Source: Gymnopilus junonius
Lineage: Eukaryota > Basidiomycota > Agaricomycetes > Agaricales > Galerinaceae
Assembly: GCA_015501075.1 (NCBI GenBank)
Contig: JADNYJ010000007.1
Span: forward strand, 310,001 to 374,000
Length of the DNA: 64,000 nt
Direction of reading: 5' to 3'
Within the stretch, counting starts at the first letter, position 1. Each line of letters begins with the position of its first letter. Both the position numbers and the translations under genes were made by a program. Under the pieces are notes generated by a model, which saw nothing but the letters and a program-made list of their open reading frames with translations, was not told the DNA's origin and searched no databases. This document shows, piece by piece, positions 1 through 10,700 of this stretch.

Positions 1-1428
1 GCGAGGTAAGGTGTCAGCCTCTCCATGATCGATAATGGGTCGTACTCGCTAGCTATCACAAGGCTGCAGGACACTTAGAGTTGAGTTTATGTTTTTGAAA
101 TGCAGAAGATTACAAGGGTTACCTGTCAAATTCTCCAGAGAACAACTCTTCTCGTGTATTTGAGAGAAGATCCGAAATAGCCTTTCTCTTATTGAGACGA
201 TGCTTCTGACGCTCTGACTTTACTTCGCCATCGGGAGCTTCGGAAGGAGGGAGTACTAAGCCGCATGTCAAAGACGAACACAAACCAAGATGTATCGTAC
301 TAGACAACGTACTAGGAACGTAATCTTCCTCCGCCGTGGCCCAATTTAAAGATTTTAATACGTCGGTTACAGATGGGTCAAAGTTCATTTGACCTAAGAC
401 TGGGTATGCTGGAGGTGAATCCGTGTGGCATATTGTAATCAGTTTTCCCTGTCCTGTTGACCTTCTGTCAGCATGCGTTGAAAACCAAAAAGCAGAGACC
501 GTGGAAGACCAACCTCCCATTCTTTCCAGGATGCCGGCAACAAGTAATCCAGAAGCATCATCTACAGCAAGATACCTCCCCCCAGGCCGGATATTGGCCA
601 TGTTCAATACCTGCGATAAGGAGTCAATGCGTAAATCCCGTAGTCGGTTTTGGTCTTTGAGCCACCAATATTCGGCAACATTGAATAATGTCGGCTCGAT
701 AGTAGTGAAGATCTTGTGGTACCTATAAGAAAAGGAAATCAAACAAGATCTATAAAAGGTATTGTTCAGGAGAGATATACTTTGCTTCCTTCCGCTTTTT
801 ATACTTGTCTTTGCTGTATTCCGTCTTGAGGGAGTAGTTTGCATGTTGCTCGATTTGCTTTTTTATGATATCCTGAAGGTGAATGAGGAATTCTGGTTAC
901 TAAGGGTTTCCTGGAAGTGAAAAAGAGGAAAGAGGATGCTCAGAAAGCTAAGACTTACAGAGGCATGGACACCGGCTCGTTTCAGGGCTTGGATCTCGTC
1001 CACTGTCAGAGGTTGAACAAACTCTCCGTCGTTTATGTATTCGTTTGTAGCTTCTGTATCCTCTATACAATTAAATGAGAGATGGATGATTGGTATGAAA
1101 AAAGGGGGCCAAGTACACACCGACTTCCTCTAATGAACGCGGAGCTTGGTACCTGAGCTTTTTATCCACAATTTCATAGGTAAGACCATAGGGTTGTCCA
1201 ATAAGTTCGTTCGCGAGGAATGTCCCAAATTTCCCAATAATGACGGATCTGAGGTGTGGAGATCAGAAACTGTAATACAATGGTACTTGATAGGGCGCAC
1301 GAATTTTTCTCCACCTTAACGCTTTTTACATCACCATTCAGTAGCCTGACGAGAACCTGATCTCCAGAATGTACTATTCCAGGATCTCTGGACTTTTGTT
1401 CGGTTTTTGAGATCTTGAAGGTGCTCAT
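1..1428 (-). CDS. TRM6: tRNA (adenine58-N1)-methyltransferase non-catalytic subunit Trm6/Gcd10, 3' end cut by window edge
   Basis: Non-catalytic, tRNA-binding partner of Trm61 in the nuclear complex that makes m1A58 in tRNA, including initiator tRNA-Met. Reconstructed exons (minus strand): 1428-1301, 1248-1121, 1062-959, 872-781, 722-123 and 63-1, all joining in phase. The spliced protein carries Gcd10 landmarks: GDQVLVRLLNGD near the start, GKFGTFLANELIGQPYGLTY, then EDTEATNEYINDGEFVQPLT, KIFTTIEPTLFNVAEYW, and after the last visible intron SLVIASEYDPLSIMERL. The C terminus lies beyond position 1. The start is the ATG at 1428, directly upstream of the conserved region. It is divergent from the UCS gene, with 158 bp between the two ATGs. 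Assignment is firm from motif order; the exact splice sites are my inference. Confidence 0.93.
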
Positions 1429-1586
1429 TGTAATGACGGAAATGACGGAAAGGGAAGAGCTGAAATTATCCGAGGTTCCGATCTTGGTTTCCTTTTTCTT
1501 CTACTACACGGTCATGCACTCTTCTACTTGCTTTCCTCAACCATCTTTCGTCGAGCTTAATCTACCCGGCACTGAGCTTGTAACCC
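1429..1586. promoter_or_regulatory. Short divergent intergenic region between TRM6 and the UCS chaperone gene
   Basis: Only 158 bp separate the ATG of TRM6 (minus) from the ATG of the UCS gene (plus), so both promoters and both 5' leaders must lie here or overlap. The stretch has pyrimidine-rich runs on the plus strand (about 1485-1550). I see no clear TATA box. A shared bidirectional promoter is an inference from spacing. Confidence 0.45.
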
Positions 1587-3701
1587 ATGGCAGATAATTC
1601 AAGCAATGCCAATGAAATCCTGAACCAGATTCTCAAAAAATCGCAGACGTCATCGGACAATAATTTCATCCTCCTTCCAGACGAAGTCGCCTGCCTGGCA
1701 TCTTGCTTTCTTTCTACTGATACCAATGTATCGACTTTCAGATCAAAGGCCTACGTTGTGCTCTCTGCATTTTGCCAAGGCGTACGGAATCATGCCTCAG
1801 GAAGCAGTAAAGGAAAGGAACCTGAAGATGTCGGCGCTAAGGCCATCATGGACGCATTTGGCCCTGCCGTATTGCGACACCTAGGAGAGACCAATGAGCA
1901 CTCGCTCATGACGGGCTTGTCTTTTCTCACTGCCCTCTTCCAAGTAGATTCGCCCGCTGCTTCATCCATCTTTGCCGAAGAAGGGGTGATCGAAAACGTG
2001 ATGGACGCTGTGGATATATCCCCCTCTGACCTCCTCTGTCAGGAAGTCGCCCATCTACTACGTCAGGCTTGTGGACATAAAGCTTGTAGAACGATCATTA
2101 CTCCGCAGATCGTGCGATGGTTAGCGTTCAAGTCCCGTCAGTCTGCAGATTCGGTCCTGCAAAGCGCGTCTTCTGTTGCGCTTATCAAGCTCACAAAAGG
2201 AATCGCTACTGATAACACAGAGAACGGAGCGCGGAAAGAAAATACTTTTCCCGGTGATGTGAGGACGGAGGAGTTGAAGGAGAAGTTGGTAGAGGTTATC
2301 GTCTCGGAGCAGAGTACTGCTTACACCGATGCCGTGGAGGGTCTTGCATACCTAACTACTGAACCTGTCGTCAAGGAAGATCTTTCTCAAGATCAAGCTT
2401 TCCTCACGAAATTATTTTCTTTGGTACCTACTTCGAAAGCCTCAAAAGCTTCAAAAGGAGCAACTTCAAAGCCTCCTCCAGGCGACCTCAATAATACAGG
2501 CCTGATATTTGGTATCGTCCTCGTAATCTGCAACCTGACGAGCTTCAAACCAAGGCTTACGGACGAGCAGAAGCAAGTGGAAAAATTGAAGAGAATGACG
2601 AAAGCAGGCAAAGGGTTCTCAGATGCCGAAGAATCGAATTCATTGTTGGACAATGATGACCACGTCAAAAGGAGGCTCAAGCGGCTCATTACAGCTGGTG
2701 TCCTGCCAGTATTTCCAGCTGCTATCGCTGCAACAGACTCTGCAGGAGTCAGACACAATGTAGGAAAATGCTTGCTGAGCATAGTTGAGGAGAAGGAGAA
2801 CAGAGGACAGGTGCTTCAAGCTGGAGGAGCGAAAGTTTTGCAAACTATTATCAAAAAGACATATTCTACCCAACCCGAAAGCAAAGAAGCCAATGTATCT
2901 GCGATGGACCTGGAAGCAGTTCAGGCCCTCGCAAAACTTGCTATCACGTCGTCGCCGGTGCAAGTTTTCGGGCCCAACGTTGGCCAAATGTACGATGCCA
3001 TTCGACCCTTTTCCACCCTGTTGCAGCATTCGTCATCAAATCTCCTGCAACGGTTTGAAGCTATCATGGCACTTACGAACCTAGCTTCTCACAGTCCGGA
3101 CGTGTCATCACGAATTGCAAAGGCTGAAGGTCTAATGAACAAGGTAGAATTGTTGTTGCTGGAAGAACACACACTCATCCGTAGGGCTTCGGTCGAACTT
3201 ATTTGCAATCTCATTGGTGGATCGGACGAGGCCTTTGAACGATATTCGGGGGAATCGGCCAATTCTGCCAGTAAAATTCATGTCCTTTTGGCGTTGTCGG
3301 ATGAGGACGATTTGCCGACACGATTGGCTGCTTCAGGAGCACTGGCTACTGTGACGGTTGCTCCCTCCGCTTGCCGTGTACTCATTGCACTCCAACTCGA
3401 GAAGCATCGATTTTTGAAACTGATGACACAGCTTATCGACCCTTCAGTGCTCAAGAAGGAAGACGAGGAAGAGCCGCTGGAAACAAATCCTGGTCTTGTT
3501 CATCGAGGCGTGGTATGTGTTTGCAATGTCTTCAAAAGGATCAAGGATGTCGAGATTCGTGAAAAGATTGCAAAGGAGGCTGTGGAGTGTGAGCTGGCGA
3601 AGGCACTTGTGCAATTGGTTCAAGGTAAAGGTGTGGTCAAAGACCCAGCACTCTTGCAGCTGGCAGCGGAGGCTCTAAAAGCTTTAATCGATAACAAGTG
3701 A
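1587..3701 (+). CDS. UCS-domain myosin chaperone (UNC-45/She4/Rng3 family)
   Basis: A 704-residue protein of the UCS family, armadillo-repeat proteins that fold and stabilise myosin motor domains; fungal members are She4 and Rng3. Family features: a long run of helical ARM-like repeats, the UNC45-central type stretch (EVAHLLRQACGHKACR, about residues 155-170), and a C-terminal UCS region containing SRIAKAEGLMNKVELLLLEE and GVVCVCNVFKRIKDVEIREK. As in other fungi there is no N-terminal TPR domain. The reading frame is uninterrupted over 2.1 kb, whereas nearly every other large gene here has many introns. The ATG at 1587 is the first in frame and is followed at once by acidic/polar residues. 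It lies about 2 kb upstream of a class I myosin gene in the same orientation, a plausible client. A decayed copy of its last exon portion sits about 1 kb downstream. Confidence 0.9.
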   Translation: MADNSSNANEILNQILKKSQTSSDNNFILLPDEVACLASCFLSTDTNVSTFRSKAYVVLSAFCQGVRNHASGSSKGKEPEDVGAKAIMDAFGPAVLRHLGETNEHSLMTGLSFLTALFQVDSPAASSIFAEEGVIENVMDAVDISPSDLLCQEVAHLLRQACGHKACRTIITPQIVRWLAFKSRQSADSVLQSASSVALIKLTKGIATDNTENGARKENTFPGDVRTEELKEKLVEVIVSEQSTAYTDAVEGLAYLTTEPVVKEDLSQDQAFLTKLFSLVPTSKASKASKGATSKPPPGDLNNTGLIFGIVLVICNLTSFKPRLTDEQKQVEKLKRMTKAGKGFSDAEESNSLLDNDDHVKRRLKRLITAGVLPVFPAAIAATDSAGVRHNVGKCLLSIVEEKENRGQVLQAGGAKVLQTIIKKTYSTQPESKEANVSAMDLEAVQALAKLAITSSPVQVFGPNVGQMYDAIRPFSTLLQHSSSNLLQRFEAIMALTNLASHSPDVSSRIAKAEGLMNKVELLLLEEHTLIRRASVELICNLIGGSDEAFERYSGESANSASKIHVLLALSDEDDLPTRLAASGALATVTVAPSACRVLIALQLEKHRFLKLMTQLIDPSVLKKEDEEEPLETNPGLVHRGVVCVCNVFKRIKDVEIREKIAKEAVECELAKALVQLVQGKGVVKDPALLQLAAEALKALIDNK

Positions 3702-3783
3702 TATTTGTATTTACCATAAATCAATAATTGAAATCCTTGCCAATAATACATCGTGATTACATAAGTAGCCTAATCACTCATTC

Positions 3784-4440
3784 AATGTCTACCGAACCTT
3801 GACCGGACCACTGCCACCTACAGTCGCAGACCTCTTAGCAAATGCTGAGAATCTGCGTGCTCGATACCCTAGCCACTTAGCACACCAATGGCGTCGTTCT
3901 CGCATCCGACCTCCCTTCATATCCGTCTTCTCTGTCTACGAACCAAAGACACCGCAGCAGCATCCTTCTATCGCATTTACCAATTCTTCCTACTTCATGA
4001 CAATATCAACTTTCGGAATGAACTCGAGTACTTTTGCTGCTCACACCCAGAGTGGTCTGTTTTTTTTTCTTCCTGACCCTCGCAACCTTGCCAGCAGGTC
4101 TAGCAGCGAGTCCCATGATCCTGATGCACACCTGCGCTATACAGTCCTAGCCATACTCACGCGAATAATGTGCGATTCTTTCAATCGTCGCGTTGAATTG
4201 GGACTGCCGAGGGATGCGCCTGCTATCATAGAGGATTTCGACGAGCTTCAGGCACGTCCAAAGGTCTATGATGAACCTCCGGAATGGGCAAAGCTAGTGC
4301 AACCCTTCCTCGGAAGGCATTTATTCCGAGTGCTGATGAAGACGTTACCAAAGAGTTCAAGGACATCAATGTTATCATTCAGATGCCCCATATCCATTTC
4401 ATATAAGTGTGGACCTAGTGGAGCCATGTCTGCTCTATAG
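3784..4440 (+). pseudogene. Unrecognised, apparently frame-disrupted coding relic
   Basis: Plus-strand sequence that looks coding in places but does not form one clean gene. ATG at 3784 runs into a stop after five codons (MSTEP), yet a shift of one base opens a frame reading TGPLPPTVADLLANAENLRA. The open frame then changes again (an overlapping frame at 3888-4060 contains TAAASFYRIYQFFLLHDN), and a third stretch at about 4100-4340 contains LRYTVLAILTRIMCDSFNRR. A possible intron lies at about 4052-4099, with a T-rich run. I do not recognise a family. It sits between the UCS gene and the UCS 3' relic. It may instead be a real gene with unusual splicing. Confidence 0.3.
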
Positions 4441-4507
4441 ATTCATTGACAAATTCTCAATGTTCAGCTCCGTCAGCTGACATACAGTTGTAACAATCGC
4501 AATTACA

Positions 4508-4745
4508 AAGCGTCGATTTTTTGAGGTATGTAATTGCATTGTCCTCAGAAGTATCGAAGATATCCAGGTTCATGAAAGGAAACCGGGGTAGCCGGCGAAT
4601 GCACTCATGCAGTTGGCTCAAGGTAAAGTAACAGATCCAGCGATCTCGCAGCTGGTAGCAGAGGCTCTGAAGACGTTAATTATTGATAACAAGTGATATC
4701 ACTATTATATACCAAGAATTGAAATACTTGTCGATGATGTCCACA
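4508..4745 (+). pseudogene. Decayed duplicate of the 3' end of the UCS chaperone gene
   Basis: This segment aligns base by base with the end of the intact UCS gene at about 3510-3745. Shared blocks include the region matching VCNVFKRIKDVEI (4530-4590), a near-copy of the QLVQGKG segment (4610-4640), the codons for the final residues ending in AACAAGTGA (near 4690-4697), and about 50 bp past the stop including AATTGAAAT. The copy carries substitutions and small indels that break the frame around 4575-4605, and it lacks the upstream 1.9 kb of the gene. It is therefore a truncated tandem duplicate or the scar of a local rearrangement. Confidence 0.8.
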
Positions 4746-4974
4746 TCTGATTAAATGCTAAACAGGACATTAGGTCCCAATATTTGAATATGTATAGCGT
4801 CCATGACAGAATTACTCCCTAGTGCTTTAAGTCTGCATCGAAGTTATAGTTAGCTTGCCGCAACAGTAAAGATCCATTTGTTTGGGTGTTGATTGATTGC
4901 ATTAGTATCTGAGGTGGGGGTTATTTAAGATACAGGAAAACAATCAATCTTCACAATTACATACCAGTGGCATA

Positions 4975-5332
4975 TTAGATCACTGGAAATCCTGCATGCA
5001 TAATGTCTCCTTCGAAAACCGGTATGGCCAGGGTGTTAAGGTTGTCTAGGGAATCCGCGCGGATAATGCTTCCAGTAGGCGTTATCGCCTGATGTAGGCT
5101 GCTCGGGATGAGTATACGAGCATCACTTATGAATTCACGACAGACCTGATTAGCGGTCTTGCTAACATCTAAAAAATAAGTTGCGAACAATATGACCAGG
5201 AAGGCCTGTTCACTCACGAGCTATCAGACATTCGAAAGCAGCAGCGCCCATGGAGTTAGCAAGCTTAAAAGCGACTCGATCGCCAGGTCGATATTGGATA
5301 TCAAGCCGCCACTCGCTAGATAGGGCATCCAT
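4975..5332 (-). CDS. Hypothetical protein of about 102 residues
   Basis: Two exons on the minus strand: ATG at 5332 to 5218, a 49-bp intron (GTGAGT..TAG), then 5168 to the stop at 4975. The junction keeps the frame (phase 1) and gives about 102 residues starting MDALSSEWRLDIQYRPGDR. No signal peptide, membrane segment or familiar motif is visible. It could also be part of a decayed longer gene, because the flanks are relic-rich. I do not recognise it. Confidence 0.4.
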
Positions 5333-5650
5333 AGTTGATTCGAGGGATGAGAAATGGATGGAGTGAGAAATGGACGCTCGTTTATTATATAGCCGACATA
5401 CGGGCGACGATGCCCATTCAATTTTCGCTTTCTGCCAAGTACAGAGGCGCAAGTATGCTAATTTGGAAATTCTCTGTTGTTGCATGGTATGTTGCCGGAA
5501 AGAGCCGAACGATCACGGCACTCTATTGATCACGGCAATACTTAGTGACTGCCTCTTCTTTACATCCAAATACCTCCTTTTTATCTCTCGACCCCTCTTC
5601 TGGACGGTGCCCATACCCTCTCGGATATCCAAGGAAGTACAGGTCTCAAC

Positions 5651-8600
5651 ATGGTGAGTTTCCGTTCAAGCATGTCATGTTACGGAGGTCCAACCACATC
5701 CGCAGGCTCCATCGAAGAAGGCGGGCAAGAAGGTTACGCCTGCCGCCAAGAAATCGGGTGGACAATCCAAGGTGGCGAAGGTGCGCAGGAGCCTGCTGTA
5801 TACCCGAGAAGCTTCTGATCTCTTTGCTAGGCTGATTGGAAAGAGGGGTTCAAGAAGAAGCAGGTCGGGGTATCGGATATGACTCTTTTGACCACGATCA
5901 GCAACGAAAGCATCAACGAGAACCTTCAGAAACGATGGACGAATGGAGAGATTTATACCTATATCGGCTCTGTCCTGATATCCGTCAATCCTTTTCGAGG
6001 TTCCGTATAATGTAATAATCATCATCTATAGTGCTTCTGATACTTCTTTATTCATAGATCTTGGCATATACACAGACGAAGTATTGAAGAGATATCAAGG
6101 AAAAAACAGATTGGAGGTCCCTCCCCACGTATTTGGCATTGCGGAAAGCGCCTACTATAACATGAATGCTTACCACGAGAATCAATGTGTCATTATCTCT
6201 GGTGAATCTGGGGCAGGGAAGACGGAAGCTGCTAAGAGAATCATGCAGTACATTGCAGCCGTTTCTGGTGGGCAGGACAGCAGTATCCAGGAGATAAAAG
6301 ACATGGTTCTAGCAACCAATCCGTTGTTGGAAAGTTTCGGGTGCGCAAAGACGCTGCGGAATAACAACTCCAGTCGTCATGTATGTCATCAATATGTGTA
6401 TCTCTGTATTACGGCCATTGATGTATGCATTGACAGGGAAAATATTTGGAAATTATGTTCAACGAGAGGGGGGAACCAGTTGGAGCTCAAATTACTAATT
6501 ATCTACTAGAGAAGGGTCGAGTTGTCGGCCAAGTCGAAAATGAGCGTAATTTCCATATCTTCTACCAATTCACCAAGGCGGCTACTGATGACCAAAGAGG
6601 CAAGTCTAATGCAAACCTCACATCTTGACTGTATCTTAATAGATCTGCAGAGGCGTTCGGTCTGCAAGGTCCAGACGCATACGCATATACCAGCATGAGC
6701 AACTGTCTTTCGGTTTCGGACATTGACGATAACAAGGACTACCATGATACTATTGTGCGTTCTCTGGTTTATCTATTTATCCTCTCTATCTCACAGCCCG
6801 CATAGAAAGCTATGCAGGTAATTGGTCTGACTCCAGAAGAACAAAACGAGATCTTCAAGATGCTGGCTATTATCCTCTGGCTCGGCAATGTGCAGTTCGA
6901 CGAAAATGATGAAGGAAACTCCACAGTGTCTGACACTGGAGTGACAGATTTCGTTGCCTATCTCATGGAAGTTGACGCCGCCCAGGTTCAGAAGGTTCTT
7001 ACCTCAAGAATCGTGGAAACGCAGCGAGGTGGAAAGAGAGGATCTGTATATGATGTTCCATTGAACCCTGCGCAAGCTACGGCTGGTCGTGATGCTCTTG
7101 CGAAGGCTATTTATAATAATTTGTTCGAGTGGATTGTATCTCGGGTTAATGTATCCATGAAGACGCGTGCCGCACACTCGCAAGTAATCGGCATTCTCGT
7201 GAGTGAAGGTTGTGGTCTTTTAATTTCCCCATTTCTGATAATTTTCAGGATATCTTTGGTTTCGAAATTTTTGAGGTATGCAGTAATATTTTGTTTTTCC
7301 AAGTGACCGGCTGGATTTTTTCCTTTTAGGACAATTCATTCGAACAACTTTGCATCAACTACGTCAACGAGAAGCTGCAACAAATCTTTATCGAACTCAC
7401 CCTAAAGACGGAACAGGAGGAATACGTCCGCGAACAAATTAAATGGACCCCGATCAAGTATTTCAATAACAAAATCGTGTGCGACCTCATTGAAGAACGT
7501 CGGCCTCCCGGAATTTTCGCCGCTCTCAACGATGCCTGCGCAACAGCTCATGCAGATCCAGCGGCAGCGGATAACAGCTTTGTCCAACGAACAGCTATGC
7601 TCTCCTCAAATCCTCACTTTGAGGCTCGCGGGGCACAGTTCCTGGTCCGCCATTATGCTGGGGATGTCATGTATAACGTGGCTGGAATGACGGATAAAAA
7701 CAAGGATTCTTTGATCAAGGACTTGCTCGACCTCATTGCTAACAGCGGGGATTCGTTCTTGCAGACTTTGTTCCCTGATCGTCCAGACCCCAATAGCAAG
7801 AAGAGGCCGCCGACTGCTGGTGATAGGATCAAGGTGAGTGCAACTCCAAATCCACGGCAATCTAAGTACAATAAAAATTCGTGCCATAGGCATCTGCAGG
7901 TGCTCTGGTTGACAACCTGATGAAAGCCCAGCCATCATATATTCGTACCATCAAACCCAACCAAAACCGAAGCGCATCAGAATACGACTCGAAAGCAATT
8001 CTTCATCAAATTAAATATCTCGGTTTGCAAGAAAACATCCGAGTTCGTCGAGCCGGTTTCGCTTACAGGAATACTTTTGAGAAGATGGTCGAACGGTTCT
8101 ACTTGTTATCTCCTAATACGTCGTATGCTGGAGAATATACCTGGACGGGAGATTCGAAGTCAGGTTGTGAGCAGATCCTTAAGGACACAGGTATTGCAAA
8201 GGAGGAGTGGCAAATGGGTGTTACTAAGGCTTTCATCAAGAATCCAGAAACTGTAAGTTACATATCAAATTTCTTTGGCTAACAAAAAAGTTGATCGTCA
8301 ACCCTTCAAGCTTTTTGCACTGGAAACAATGCGAGATCGGTACTGGCACAACATGGCAGGCCGCATCCAGCGAGCGTGGAGAAACTACTTGCGATATAGG
8401 CATGAATGCGCTCGTCGCATACAACGGTTTTGGAAGAACAACAAGGAAGGCATTGCCTATGCCCAAATCAGGGATTACGGGCACCAGCTCCTCGCTGGTA
8501 GGAAGGAGCGCAGGAGGTTTAGTTTGCTCAGTTACAGGAGGTTTATGGGTGACTACCTGGACATTAATGGGCAGAGTGCGCTTGGAGAGGAGTTGGCGGC

Positions 8601-10360
8601 TGCTTGTGGAATCGGAAGTGAGTGATTGTTCGGTGACATTTATCGATGTTCAGTTCACGGAGTTTTCTTTTGCAGGGGAAAATGTTGTCTTCAGTTCGCG
8701 GTGCCAAATTCTTGTCTCAAAACTTGGACGTTCGAGTAAACCCAGTCCACGGTTCATTGTTGTCGTGAGTTTTGGTTCAATCCGTTCCAGCCTCTTCATA
8801 TTTCTGATTTTAACTAATGTAGACGGAGAAAGCGGTCTTTATTCTTGTCACTCAACAAATCAATGGGCAGGTGCAGACCACTCTGGAGAGAAAAATACCG
8901 CTAGTGACGATTAAGAGTTTGGCCATGTCAAATTTACGGGATGACTGGCTGGTACGTTTGATTCCGAAACCCTATCATCACATTGCAGAACTGATTTTCC
9001 AATGTGAAGGTAATAAATGGAAGTGTTTCTGAAGAAGGCGACCCTGTCATTAGCTGTACCTTCAAAACGGAACTAGTCACGCATCTTGTCAAATTGACCA
9101 ACTCTAATGCCAATGTCCTTATTGGCTCTACGTAAGTTTTTTTCGTTTCTTCATGCCCAGCATTACTTATTCTTGCTCCAGGGTGGACTACGCAAAGAAG
9201 AAAGAGAAACGTGCACAGATCAAGTTCATCAAGGACGAGACGGTGCAGCGCAACGATGTCTACAAGAGCCATACTGTCCACGTACCATCAGGAGAACCTC
9301 CCAATAGCGTTTCAAAGCCTCCAGCGAAGAGGAAACCTGGTGTTGTCCGCCCTATCACCCAGGGCAAGTTGTTAAGAGCAGGCGGACCTGAAGTATATTT
9401 TGTTTTCTTATAGATTGAAAGAGCAGGTGTTGACTTCCTTTTGCAGAAGAAACCTCAAGCTTCAAGACCCAAACCTGCTGTTCAACCCCTTCCCGGTCGT
9501 TCATCAACCAGTGCTGCTAAACCTGCTCCGCCACCACCTCCACCTGCTCCAACAGCCTCAACAAATGTCTCATCGTCAGCCACCAAGACTAAACCTGCTC
9601 CTGCGCCACCGCGCAATGTTGCACCACCTCCGCCACCTCCACCTCCCCCCAGACAACCAGAAGTGCCCCGATACAAAGCCAAATTTGCGTTTGAAGGTCA
9701 GGAAGGAGAGATGTCGTTGAAGAAGGATGATATTGTCGAGCTGGTAGAGAAGGATGACAACGGCTGGTGGCTGGTGAAGAAGAATGGCGTGGAAGGATGG
9801 GCGCCGAATAATTATCTGGAGCTGGTGGTTGCTGAGGCTGCTCCTCCTGCACCACCTCCGCCACCACGAAAGGCACCTGCACCAGTCAAGTCAGCTCCTC
9901 AGTCATCGGTTTCAGCGGACGCGCACGCGAAGCCGGTGTCTGTTTTCCCAGGTATGGCACCTGCCAATGGAAGTGCTGCACCTTGGAAGAAGACGGCATC
10001 ATCAGGAACGAATCACTCGGACGACTCACCTGCAAGCTCGCGTCCTTCAAGCTCATTGGCGTCAAAGCATCCTCCACCAGTCGCTTCTAAGCCTAAACCG
10101 CCTGTGGGTGCGAAACCCGGAGCAGGTCCGCCCAAAGTCGGTGCGAAACCACCTATTCCAGCAGCGCCTAGGCCTCCAGCTGCTGGTAATGGGAATGTAA
10201 GAGTATCTGTGATGAAACTGCCTACGGCTCCTGGTCAAGTCGATCTTGCTGCTGCTGTGAGTTGTGGTTTATAAATATCTCATAGGCCCGTAGGCTGTTG
10301 CTAATCAACTTCTTTTGTTTCTAGCTAGCGAGGCGTGCGCAAAGGATGGCAGACGATTAA
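5651..10360 (+). CDS. Class I unconventional myosin (Myo1/Myo5 type, SH3-containing)
   Basis: Actin-based motor that drives endocytic patch internalisation and polarised growth. Seventeen coding exons reconstruct in phase to 1,275 residues: 5651-5653, 5706-5780, 5831-5999, 6058-6380, 6437-6599, 6651-6754, 6806-7198, 7249-7275, 7330-7833, 7890-8252, 8311-8617, 8676-8764, 8823-8951, 9010-9131, 9182-9392, 9447-10256, 10325-10360. The motor has P-loop GESGAGKT, switch-I NNNSSR and switch-II DIFGFE. The conserved [10 protein letters not shown] stretch supplies a serine at the TEDS site, a PAK-kinase target in fungal relatives. Then follow IQ-like neck helices ([13 protein letters not shown]), a TH1 domain (DDW, SEEGDP), a Pro/Ala-rich TH2 and an SH3 domain ([29 protein letters not shown]). 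It ends [10 protein letters not shown] without the long acidic Arp2/3-binding tail of yeast Myo3/5. One intron (6600-6650) uses a GC donor. Family call very firm. Confidence 0.96.
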
Positions 10361-10700
10361 TTCAATCTTGATTTTAGATATAGATTCTTGCTCACCTTCT
10401 AGACCACTACTACTTTCGGATTCTTAGAAAGGCAGGAAAAGACGAAGGAACGACAAAGGATATATCCAACTTAGCATACCAGTACTACTATTTTATTCTG
10501 TTTTTAGGTGCTTTGTTTTTCTCTCTCTAAACACATCCTTGAGGCATGGACAATTCTATATAATCTTCATTTGTACATCAGCTTGCTAGGCATCTTGCAA
10601 GGGAATCTCCATTGTAAGGACCGAAGGATAAAAGGTTTCTCAATGACAATTACTGGCCTTATAATCATGGCCGCAGAGTGTTTAAAAGCTTGATTCATGT
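10361..10700. other. Convergent intergenic region (3' flanks)
   Basis: About 340 bp between the myosin stop codon and the stop of the minus-strand coiled-coil gene. It is AT-rich, as expected for facing 3' UTRs. I see no additional gene or repeat. Confidence 0.5.

Noticed and set aside
9482..9882. Gly-rich minus-strand frames in the myosin tail
   Set aside because: Mirror of the Pro-rich TH2 and SH3 coding sequence.
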